This document shows, in pieces, positions 33,537-39,909 of a stretch of 64,000 bases of DNA. Position 1 is the stretch's first letter; every line of letters starts with the position of its first letter. The notes beneath the pieces are model-generated. The model was not told where the DNA came from. It saw only the letters and a program-made list of their open reading frames with translations, and made no database searches. Origin of the DNA: a bacterium 1XD42-1 (GTDB lineage Bacteria > Bacillota > Clostridia > Oscillospirales > Ruminococcaceae). The DNA lies in assembly GCA_003612625.1 (NCBI GenBank), contig RAZJ01000001.1:124001-188000 (forward strand). Reading direction: 5' to 3'. Position numbers and translations under genes: made by a program.

Positions 33537-34790
33537 ATGCCAAGAAAACAGCCCTTGAATAACCGTATTAACAAGGAGGCCATGTTTAAAAAGATCATGC
33601 CTTCCGCTTCAGCAGACCCTTTGTCCATAGAAGAAGCCGTTTCATCCTCTGCTGAAGGAAATCCCTCTAAAAAAAGCTTGGGGGACGACTTAATTGATCT
33701 TACCGTAAGTTCTTTAGAAGACGGTTTAATCGGTATCCCTTCCCAGCGGCGCGTGATTGCAACGCCAGCCGCACCGACTGCACCTGTTCCGCCGCCGCCT
33801 ACCATCCGTATTCCTTCTATCCGCCCGCCCAGGAAAGCCCTGGAAAATGCTCTCCAGAAAGAGGAACCCCCTGTTCCGGCTTCTGCTGCCCCCGACCTTC
33901 ATCCCCAGCCGGAACTGTCCTCTCTGGCAGAAACGGAGCCCAGCCCAGCCCCGAATCCCCAGCCGGAAGCCTCTCCTTTTCCCGAACCGGCTGCATCTTC
34001 CGGTGTCCAGCCGGAAGCCGTCCCCATGCCTCTGGAAGCCTCTGTTCCTTATTGGCCATCCCAGCCCATGTGGGATTATCCTGCCGGACAGCCCCAGGAA
34101 ATTCCTTTTTATCCGGTGCAGCCCTATCCGCCAGCCCAATACCCTATGGGCTATTATCCCTATCCTCCCTACCCATACCCGCCCTATGCCCAGCCTCCGG
34201 AAGCAGCCATTCCAGAAGCAAACCAGGAATCCGGTATTCCCTCCATTAAGGAATCCCCCAATGCTACCGTAGTAGCAGACTCGGCTTCTGTGGTAACAGA
34301 TACGGTCATCATCCAGGGAAATACTTCCTCTGGTGCTCCTGCACCATCTGCCGCTGCCCCGGCTTCTGCTGCCCCTGAACCGCCCCAATCCGGCATACCG
34401 GAAGCTGCGGAAGAACTGGACATAGAAGAAGATATCCCTGCTCCCCATCCTTTCCAGGCGGAAATAGATGACGGCCAAAGCCCTGTAAATTTAGAAAATC
34501 AAAATGCCCTGCCGCCGCTTTCAGAAGGAAACGGGCAGGTAGTTAATCTGATAGAACAGATAGCTGCTCCCTGGATAGAAGAAGCTGTCCTCCGGCTTCA
34601 TGGGTGCCGTTGTGAAAAATGCCTGGCAGAGATTGCTTCCCTTACATTCAACCAGCTAGCCCCATGTTATATGCTGCCAGAGGAAATGACGGAAGAAGCC
34701 CTCAGCAACCGGCGCAGGGTTTCTGAAACGGTACGCGCTATATATGCGGCAGCTTTCCAGGTAAAGAACGCGCCGCCCCATTCCATATGA
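33537..34790 (+). CDS. proline-rich protein with C-terminal ComFB domain
   Basis: A 417-residue protein in three parts. Residues 1-80 hold a short basic N-terminus (MPRKQPLNNRINKEAMFKK) and an acidic segment. Residues about 80-330 are a disordered linker very rich in Pro, Ala and Glu, with Tyr-Pro repeats (PYPPAQYPMGYYPYPPYPYP). The last 85 residues are a ComFB domain: VVNLIEQIAAPWIEEAVLRL, CRCEKCLAEIASLTFNQLAP, with the CxCxxC motif of the family. ComFB proteins have been reported as cyclic dinucleotide receptors affecting motility. The basic N-terminus could stimulate ParA, as ParB and other ParA partners do (inference). Same operon as parA. Confidence 0.8.
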   Translation: MPRKQPLNNRINKEAMFKKIMPSASADPLSIEEAVSSSAEGNPSKKSLGDDLIDLTVSSLEDGLIGIPSQRRVIATPAAPTAPVPPPPTIRIPSIRPPRKALENALQKEEPPVPASAAPDLHPQPELSSLAETEPSPAPNPQPEASPFPEPAASSGVQPEAVPMPLEASVPYWPSQPMWDYPAGQPQEIPFYPVQPYPPAQYPMGYYPYPPYPYPPYAQPPEAAIPEANQESGIPSIKESPNATVVADSASVVTDTVIIQGNTSSGAPAPSAAAPASAAPEPPQSGIPEAAEELDIEEDIPAPHPFQAEIDDGQSPVNLENQNALPPLSEGNGQVVNLIEQIAAPWIEEAVLRLHGCRCEKCLAEIASLTFNQLAPCYMLPEEMTEEALSNRRRVSETVRAIYAAAFQVKNAPPHSI

Positions 34791-34794
34791 AATA

Positions 34795-34825
34795 AAATAT
34801 CCGCTGGTTTTGCCAGCGGATATTT
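34795..34825. terminator. bidirectional intrinsic terminator between convergent genes
   Basis: AAATATCCGCTGG and CCAGCGGATATTT make a perfect 13-bp stem with a 5-base loop, lying between the stop codons of the ComFB-domain gene and the FliD-like gene. It can serve both strands. Confidence 0.85.
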
Positions 34826-34831
34826 CTCTGT

Positions 34832-35686
34832 TTAAGCGCTCAGGTTCATTAACAAACCGACAACACCCATATTCATCATGCCTTGCGCACCGGAACGGGT
34901 ATAAATATTATTCATATTCACAGCGCTTTGCTGGTTTTGCATTTTAGCCAAATCATTGCTGATCAGGGTATTGGCAGGCGTATTCAATGCAGCCTGTGCA
35001 TTATCGCGGATTCCGGAAGCTACTCCGCCGCTGACAATATCTTTAATCAGATCCATCCGTGCGGTATCCCCGACGCGGGCATCTCCTGCCGCAGCCAAAG
35101 ACAAGGCTGAAGTCAATTTATCCTTGTTTAAGGACAGCTTGCCATCTTCGCCTCTGGTAATGCCGATAAGCTTCATAGAAGCTTCTGCTTCCGGGGAACG
35201 GGACATCCGGTTAAGCTGGCGCGCAACACCGGACCCCCGGTCCGCATTATCGCTTAACGTGCTTAAAGCATCATTATAAGCATTCACCATATTCTGGACT
35301 GCATCCGTAGTCTTTTTCATGGCTTCTTCGGTAAGCTCCCCGCTGGATACGTCACCAACCAGCTTGTCAAAATTACGGCCCTGTACAGCTTTTGCAGCTT
35401 CGCCCATATCGGTCATTTTATCCGTATAAGTGGTCAGGAAATCGGCTGAATCCTTTTTCAAGGTCTGGAGCTTTCCACTATTCTCCTTATACTTGGAGAG
35501 GGCTTCTTTCAGCTGTGCCTGTTTGGCCTTATAATCGAAATCAGAAGCAGAAACGCCGCTTGTTTTCTTAGAGCCATACAGCTTATTATACCAGGCGCCA
35601 TATTGTTTATCAGTGCCTATGGTATTGCCGCCATATTGATAGCTGCCCAGCACATTTGCATATAAATTATTGATTCCCAATGACAT
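34832..35686 (-). CDS. FliD C-terminal-like protein in the sigma28 regulon
   Basis: A 284-residue protein without a signal peptide. From residue about 130 on it follows the FliD C-terminal domain pattern: DAVQNMVNAYNDALSTLSDN, ARQLNRM, MKLIGITRGEDGKLSLNKDK, then a final helical part. The N-terminus (MSLGINNLYANVLGSYQYGG) is not that of FliD and has no SGMDT motif, so it is unlikely to be the cap. A sigma28 promoter lies about 75 bases upstream. It may be exported by the flagellar system or bind flagellar substrates (inference). The ATG at 35686 has AGGAGG 9-10 bases upstream. Confidence 0.75.
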   Translation of the reverse strand: MSLGINNLYANVLGSYQYGGNTIGTDKQYGAWYNKLYGSKKTSGVSASDFDYKAKQAQLKEALSKYKENSGKLQTLKKDSADFLTTYTDKMTDMGEAAKAVQGRNFDKLVGDVSSGELTEEAMKKTTDAVQNMVNAYNDALSTLSDNADRGSGVARQLNRMSRSPEAEASMKLIGITRGEDGKLSLNKDKLTSALSLAAAGDARVGDTARMDLIKDIVSGGVASGIRDNAQAALNTPANTLISNDLAKMQNQQSAVNMNNIYTRSGAQGMMNMGVVGLLMNLSA

Positions 35687-35757
35687 ATCAAATATTTCCT
35701 CCTTTCTCTGGAAAAATTGGGGCCATTCTGTCTGCAAACAAAATATCCCCACCTATT

Positions 35758-35784
35758 CTATCGGCCAGCCAAGGAAAAAAATTA
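35758..35784 (-). promoter_or_regulatory. sigma28 promoter of the FliD-like gene
   Basis: Minus strand TAATTTTT (35777-35784), 11 bases, GCCGATAG (35758-35765); 6/8 and 7/8 to the consensus with exact spacing. Confidence 0.72.
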
Positions 35785-35830
35785 CCTTTTATTGAAGTTT
35801 TACTCGATTTTTTTCAAAAAATCGCGGTTT

Positions 35831-35916
35831 CCAAAGGCAGAGCCTTGGCCGCCCTTCGCAAAGGGCGGAACGCTTTTCGGGGATGCTTTTTCTGTTGTAA
35901 AAAGCATCCCCGAAAA
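35831..35916. repeat. cluster of three palindromes, one with an 18-bp perfect stem
   Basis: Three adjacent inverted repeats: an imperfect CCAAAGGC/GCCTTGG (35831-35848), an 8-bp CCGCCCTT/AAGGGCGG (35849-35868), and a perfect 18-bp stem starting TTTTCGGGGATGC around a 7-base loop (35874-35916). They lie between the EAL-HDOD stop and the sigma28 promoter. They may act as terminators or as a REP-like palindromic element. Confidence 0.65.
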
Positions 35917-35973
35917 ATTATGTAACTTTTCCCTAATGTGTCCCAATCCGGCCTTTATCGAAAGGTTATCTTC

Positions 35974-37320
35974 CTATTCCTCATCAGATAACTGGGATTC
36001 CTCCAATTTTTGCCTGGCATTTTTCTGCTGCTCCCGGACGGAACGGATCATTTCCCCGTCAATATTGGCTACTTCTTCCGGTTCTTCTTCGTCGGCATGA
36101 TAAGGCATGGTTAAAGTCCGCCAAATATTATTGACATTTTCGCAGCATTCGAAATATTTCTGGGAAATGATATTTGCAGCAATCCCCAGTTCTTCAGCGC
36201 AAGCGTTCATTGCAGCCCAATCCGCATTTTCATAACTGGTCACCAGCCGGTAGAGGGAACCTGCTTTACCTGCGCCTGTAATGAGGCCGTCTTTAATTTC
36301 CTGGGCAACGGGCAGCTCTGCCAAAGCGGCTTCCAAAGGCACTTCCATCAGAAGCCCCAGCGTAGAAAACATACCCATTAAATAAGCTTCTGATTTTGAA
36401 ATTGGCAAATCCCTAACATACTGGGCCAGTTCCTGGCAGAAGCTTGCCCGCAGGAAGGAAGTCTTGATCAGCTCGCTGGACAATTCGCCGCTGTCCTGGT
36501 TTTTAAAGCTTAACAAATAAACCCATTGTTTAAGCTGGCCCAAGCCTAAAACGACCAAGGCCTGCTTGACAGATCTTGCCTGGTTGCGCAGGGCAAAATA
36601 AGCGGAATTTACCAGCCGGATAAGGGAGAAAGCCAATGTGACGTCACGGGAAATAATTTCTGAAATTTCGTCCACATCGGGTTCGTCCCTTGTAATGGCA
36701 ATGACCAGCTGGAAGAAGTTGCTCTGCAAATGATCCATATGCTGGACTTTGGAGGAAAGGGCCTGTGCCACAGCGGAGCCTTGGAAATATTTACAGCCTA
36801 ATTTCTTAGCGGCTTCATAAGCTTCGGGGGTATTGACGTTAAAAGCAATAATTTCTTTATGGAAACTTTGTCCAATTTTAATAACACTCTCTAAAGAAGC
36901 GGCCCGGGAAGCCATATTGATTTTGATAATATCAATCACGTCAAGGAGAGAAAAATAACGGGAAGAAAATTCAAAGCCTTTAATTGCAATCCGGTATCCC
37001 TGTTTTTTATAGCGGTAAATAATTTTTTGTGCCAGAGGGTGAACAGTAGAATTGTCCTCAATTTGGATAACCAGCTTTTCTGGGGGGAACATTTTCGGGA
37101 TATTTTTCATCAATAAATTCGGGGTAAAGGTGAGGAATGCCGTAGCCCCATCCAATAAGAGGTCAGAATCAAGCTGTACTAAAAAATCTTCAATTACATT
37201 AGCAGCCTGTGTATCAGCTTGATTATACAGGCTGGAGCCACGATCCTGATAGCAAAGTTCATATCCAAGCAATTCTTTATTTCCACCCAAAATTGCCTGC
37301 CGTACCATATTTGTCTCCAT
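35974..37320 (-). CDS. EAL-HDOD two-domain signalling protein (YuxH-like), degenerate EAL
   Basis: A 448-residue cytosolic protein. The N-terminal part resembles an EAL c-di-GMP phosphodiesterase but the catalytic E-x-L is GYELCYQDR, and other metal-binding residues are not obvious (FTPNLLMKN, VIQIEDNS, RIAIKGFEFS), so it is probably inactive. From about residue 195 an HDOD domain follows (NFFQLVIAITRDEPDVDEIS, LAFSLIRLVNSAYFALRNQ, ALVVLGLGQLKQWVYLL). Such proteins are found as regulators of motility and chemotaxis clusters. A good sigmaA promoter lies 130 bases upstream. AAAGGAGCAGG precedes the ATG. Confidence 0.88.
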   Translation of the reverse strand: METNMVRQAILGGNKELLGYELCYQDRGSSLYNQADTQAANVIEDFLVQLDSDLLLDGATAFLTFTPNLLMKNIPKMFPPEKLVIQIEDNSTVHPLAQKIIYRYKKQGYRIAIKGFEFSSRYFSLLDVIDIIKINMASRAASLESVIKIGQSFHKEIIAFNVNTPEAYEAAKKLGCKYFQGSAVAQALSSKVQHMDHLQSNFFQLVIAITRDEPDVDEISEIISRDVTLAFSLIRLVNSAYFALRNQARSVKQALVVLGLGQLKQWVYLLSFKNQDSGELSSELIKTSFLRASFCQELAQYVRDLPISKSEAYLMGMFSTLGLLMEVPLEAALAELPVAQEIKDGLITGAGKAGSLYRLVTSYENADWAAMNACAEELGIAANIISQKYFECCENVNNIWRTLTMPYHADEEEPEEVANIDGEMIRSVREQQKNARQKLEESQLSDEE

Positions 37321-37451
37321 ATCTCTGCCTGCTCCTTTTCTTTTATAGATTGTTTTTTGTAGAGATATATGTCATATGCTGCTAACAATGCGCATATCTG
37401 ACAACCGGGAACAACAGCTCCCCCAACAAAGTCCCCGATTTCTTTCCCTAT

Positions 37452-37480
37452 TGTACCATTTTTTTGTGGAGATGGCAACA
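37452..37480 (-). promoter_or_regulatory. sigmaA promoter of the EAL-HDOD gene
   Basis: Minus strand TTGCCA (37475-37480), 17 bases, TACAAT (37452-37457), giving a leader of about 125 bases. Confidence 0.65.
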
Positions 37481-37519
37481 GATTCTGCCTAGATTTCCCA
37501 TAAAAAAGTTAATCTTTTA

Positions 37520-37650
37520 TTTGTTTTTTTACGATAGCAGGATTCCAAGGCCAAAGCAGCCCCCTGTCAAACAGACCGCGCCTGAAAGGGGACCCGCCTA
37601 TCCTTCCAGATAAGCCGATCCCCTTATGTACGCTGTTGGATTTCTGTTTG
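37520..37650 (-). other. structured intergenic region downstream of spoVM
   Basis: The minus strand contains a nested hairpin: GGGGA/TCCCC outside, GCTTATC/GATAGGC inside, followed by GC-rich sequence able to pair (CCCCT with AGGGG on the other strand). Its base composition is far more GC-rich than nearby gaps. It could be a small RNA or spoVM terminator region; I recognise no known RNA family. Confidence 0.25.
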
Positions 37651-37652
37651 TT

Positions 37653-37733
37653 TTACTCTCCTTTTTTCATTTTAAAGAAGAAACGCAAAAAGGGCGTAAT
37701 CAGTTTCGGGCTTTTTAATACGACAATTTTCAT
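37653..37733 (-). CDS. spoVM: stage V sporulation protein SpoVM
   Basis: A 26-residue amphipathic peptide, MKIVVLKSPKLITPFLRFFF then KMKKGE. Bacillus SpoVM is also 26 residues (MKFYTIKLPKFLGGIVRAML...), and clostridial forms begin MKI..VKSPKFL. The conserved Pro near position 9, the basic residues and the length match. SpoVM recognises the positively curved forespore membrane and anchors the SpoIVA coat platform. AAGGAG lies 9 bases before the ATG. It follows a small membrane protein gene by 60 bases. With sigK it shows the organism can sporulate. Confidence 0.88.
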   Translation of the reverse strand: MKIVVLKSPKLITPFLRFFFKMKKGE

Positions 37734-37793
37734 AAATGAAGTCTCCTTCCTGGCTTCTGGACGGTAATGCCGTTTAATTTTCCAATTTCTTTT

Positions 37794-37955
37794 TTATAAC
37801 AATAAGATCCGGATTCCCAATGCAATCAGCAAAAATCCTGCTAAAATGAGCACCAGTTTCAGGGAAGCAAATACTGCCAGCACCACACCAAGCCCAAATC
37901 CTGCACAACAGAGCGCCCAGCAGTTGCAATCTAAAAATTGTTTCATTTTTTTCAT
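37794..37955 (-). CDS. small Cys-rich membrane protein
   Basis: A 53-residue protein: a basic start (MKKMKQF), a Cys cluster (DCNCWALCCAGFGLG), and one or two hydrophobic helices (VVLAVFASLKLVLILAGFLL) with a short end RILLL. Function unknown. It is directly upstream of spoVM on the same strand and could be sporulation-linked. I place the start at 37955 with GGTGGGA upstream; a longer frame back to 38141 has no good start signal and a different composition. Confidence 0.55.
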   Translation of the reverse strand: MKKMKQFLDCNCWALCCAGFGLGVVLAVFASLKLVLILAGFLLIALGIRILLL

Positions 37956-38134
37956 TGCGTCCCACCGTCCATTCTTTGCCTTTGCTTCATTATACGCTGT
38001 ATCTGAAATTTTGTGTGCCAGTTGCCGGGGGGATTTTCCTGAGAAATTTTCTAAAATAGGATGAATTGGATTGATATGCTCCAAAAAACAGCAAACATTA
38101 CAAAGAAGCCCCTTGAAATTGGTAAAAATTAAGG

Positions 38135-38162
38135 TAGACAATGGAAAAATATATGTTATAAT
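38135..38162 (+). promoter_or_regulatory. sigmaA-type promoter of the ECF-like sigma gene
   Basis: TAGACA (38135-38140), 16 bases, TATAAT (38157-38162). It leaves a leader of about 120 bases that contains a hairpin (CTTG/CAAG and CCCC/GGGG around AAACAT, 38200-38226). Confidence 0.6.
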
Positions 38163-38288
38163 GGGGAATGTGAGGACTTCGTGAAAAATTTTTTACAACC
38201 TTGTGTCCCCAAACATGGGGCAAGATGGTTATTATGAATATCACAATTTACAAAATTAAAAATCACAAGAAAAAAGGGGGGCGCCGTA

Positions 38289-38756
38289 ATGGTACGCAGG
38301 CCCATGAGCGACCGCCAGTTCCAAATTTTATATGACCGTTATCTTCCCGGCTTATATAAAGCAGCACTATTTTTAACAGGGGATCAGGCTTTTGCAGAGC
38401 GGGCTGCTGCACAGGCTTTTTTAAAGACGGCTGTCCATCCTGAATATGCTGCTGACCACCGGGTTTTCCCCGTAGAAGCGGCACGGTTATTATATCATTT
38501 TTGTAACCAGGCAGTATTGGATACATATAAGCTTCCAAAAGGATTCGAGCGTTTGGATTTGCCGATTTCTCCGGCCCAAATGACATTACCACAGCGGGCT
38601 GTCACTATTTTTGCGATTATGGGGTATGCCGAAGCGGAGCTTCCTTACCTCGTAGGCGTGAGCCGTGCAACAGTCCGGAGGTATCTTCACCGATTCGTAC
38701 CAGGAATGTGCGTGACAAACCATACTGCTATTAAAATTTTAGGGTTCCTTTTTTAA
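38289..38756 (+). CDS. ECF-like sigma-70 family protein
   Basis: A 155-residue protein with the ECF layout: a region 2-like N-terminus (FQILYDRYLPGLYKAALFLT, then AFAERAAAQAFLKTA) and a region 4-like helix-turn-helix (QMTLPQRAVTIFAIMGYAEAEL, VGVSRATVRRYLHRFV). The region 2 helix that melts the -10 is weakly conserved, so it may be a degenerate or specialised factor. No anti-sigma gene is next to it. AAAAGGGGGGCG precedes the ATG. A terminator follows. Confidence 0.75.
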   Translation: MVRRPMSDRQFQILYDRYLPGLYKAALFLTGDQAFAERAAAQAFLKTAVHPEYAADHRVFPVEAARLLYHFCNQAVLDTYKLPKGFERLDLPISPAQMTLPQRAVTIFAIMGYAEAELPYLVGVSRATVRRYLHRFVPGMCVTNHTAIKILGFLF

Positions 38757-38765
38757 AACTTTATA

Positions 38766-38806
38766 AAAAGCCTTCCCAATAAAATAGGAAGGCCTTTTCT
38801 TTTTTC
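38766..38806. terminator. intrinsic terminator after the ECF-like gene
   Basis: GCCTTCC/GGAAGGC stem flanked by AAAA and TTTT with one bulged C, followed by a T-rich run. It lies between convergent genes and may serve both. Confidence 0.8.
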
Positions 38807-38811
38807 ATTTT

Positions 38812-38964
38812 TTAAATCTGTCCCCGCATTAAATTATGAGCCAGACGGCGCAATTCATCAACGGTTTGTATTTCTACGGAGCTTTGCTGGATGGTTTCCT
38901 GAACATTCAGTGGTAATGCGGAAAAATACTGTTGAAATTCGGCTGTTTTTTGATTTTGATCCAT
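38812..38964 (-). CDS. mini-protein, paralogue A of a three-member family
   Basis: A 50-residue protein, predicted helical and soluble: MDQNQKTAEF, YFSALPLNVQETIQQ, IQTVDELRRLAHNLM. Its core aligns without gaps to those at 39000-39203 and 39568-39744: YFxxL, a Gln four residues later, I-x-(S/T), then (E/D)(L/M). The start ATG at 38964 has GAAAGGAAT upstream. Unknown function. Confidence 0.65.
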   Translation of the reverse strand: MDQNQKTAEFQQYFSALPLNVQETIQQSSVEIQTVDELRRLAHNLMRGQI

Positions 38965-38999
38965 AAATCAATGATTCCTTTCTGCAACGGCTGAAGCGT

Positions 39000-39203
39000 T
39001 TAATACTTTGAATTGTGTATGGGAAGATTTTGTACAAACTGCTGCATTTCTTTTTTAGAACGGATGGAATGGGTTTGTTCAACAACACTGTGCTGTTGTT
39101 CCGGAGTCAGGCCCGCAAAATACTCCATTGCATCCAAATTTTGTGCCAAAGCCATTCCCAGTCCCATAGGCATTTCCGGATTATTGGCATAATTATGGTT
39201 CAT
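39000..39203 (-). CDS. mini-protein, paralogue B of a three-member family
   Basis: A 67-residue soluble protein. The first part (MPMGLGMALAQNLDAM) is followed by the shared core YFAGLTPEQQHSVVEQ and IRSKKEMQQFVQNL. The core pattern is typical of small conserved proteins in gut Clostridia, as far as I recall, and has no assigned function. AAAGGAGTGGGATT precedes the ATG. It is divergent from the small gene at 39292. Confidence 0.75.
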   Translation of the reverse strand: MNHNYANNPEMPMGLGMALAQNLDAMEYFAGLTPEQQHSVVEQTHSIRSKKEMQQFVQNLPIHNSKY

Positions 39204-39291
39204 AATCCCACTCCTTTTTTTAATTTTTTATGAAATAATGAAGAACACTGGATCACCTTTCCGCATAAAATACCATTTAAGGAGGGATTTT

Positions 39292-39513
39292 ATGAATCTT
39301 CGGAATGGTCAAATCTCTGTCAGGGAAATTTTACAAAATCCACAAGCCCGTGGGCTGATCCAAAGGGAAGTGCCCCAGTTAGCCGGGATGCTGAACAGCC
39401 CTATGGCAGTTGCCTGGCAGGGGATGACGTTAAATGCTGTTGCTGCCCAGGCCCAGCGTTTTATGCCTGCGGGCCGTGTGCAGTATCTGATCCAGTGCCT
39501 GCAAAACCTGTAA
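39292..39513 (+). CDS. small uncharacterised protein (73 aa)
   Basis: A 73-residue protein beginning MNLRNGQISVREILQNPQAR, with VPQLAGMLNSPMAVAWQGMT and a final QYLIQCLQNL. It is helical and mildly amphipathic; no family recognised. AAGGAGGGA lies 6 bases before the ATG at 39292, which decides the start over an upstream codon at 39238. It is followed by an intrinsic terminator and flanked by the mini-protein paralogues on the other strand. Confidence 0.7.
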   Translation: MNLRNGQISVREILQNPQARGLIQREVPQLAGMLNSPMAVAWQGMTLNAVAAQAQRFMPAGRVQYLIQCLQNL

Positions 39514-39518
39514 GAAAG

Positions 39519-39561
39519 ATGCCGCAAGATGGTAAAAAATGTCCTTCCTGCGGCATTTTTA
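39519..39561 (+). terminator. intrinsic terminator
   Basis: ATGCCGCA/TGCGGCAT stem followed by five T, just after the stop of the 73-aa gene. Confidence 0.75.
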
Positions 39562-39567
39562 TTGGCT

Positions 39568-39744
39568 CTAAAAGCTTGCCTGCCGTGCCATAGTCACCAT
39601 ATCATCCAAAGAATGGATTTCATTGCTGCGCTGGCGCATCATACCCTGTTCTGCTTCTCCCAGTGCCATAAAATAATCTTTTGCCTGGCTGTCCCTGCTC
39701 AAAAGGTTATCTAACTGGTTGGTTTCTGTTTTTCCATAGTACAT
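39568..39744 (-). CDS. mini-protein, paralogue C of a three-member family
   Basis: A 58-residue protein: MYYGKTETNQLDNLLS, then the shared core YFMALGEAEQGMMRQR and IHSLDDMVTMARQ. It aligns with paralogues A and B over about 36 residues without gaps. The ATG at 39744 has GGGG as a weak ribosome binding site. Confidence 0.65.
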   Translation of the reverse strand: MYYGKTETNQLDNLLSRDSQAKDYFMALGEAEQGMMRQRSNEIHSLDDMVTMARQASF

Positions 39745-39828
39745 CTATAAAAATCCCCTTTTTTGCGTATTTTTCTTTGGATTGCATCACTATTTTTCCT
39801 TGTTCTTTGAAATTTATACAATGTAGCC

Positions 39829-39857
39829 TTGTATCAAAGCCAAAAATACTTTATAAT
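39829..39857 (+). promoter_or_regulatory. sigmaA promoter of the DUF1846 gene
   Basis: TTGTAT (39829-39834), 17 bases, TATAAT (39852-39857). Confidence 0.65.
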
Positions 39858-39909
39858 GGCTTTATGATTTTTGATGGAAACTATCAAAAAAGATTAGGGG
39901 AGAAGTAGA

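Noticed and set aside
33726-34478. Long minus-strand frame opposite the proline-rich gene
   Set aside because: Arg/Gly-rich product is the expected complement of Pro/Ala-rich codons; no start signal.
37321-37480. c-di-GMP riboswitch in the EAL-HDOD leader
   Set aside because: No GEMM-type core (GCACAGGGCAAACC-like) is present in this or other leaders of the window.
37794-38141. 115-residue version of the Cys-rich membrane protein
   Set aside because: The upstream part has no ribosome binding site and overlaps the promoter region of the divergent ECF-like gene; the 53-residue form is preferred.
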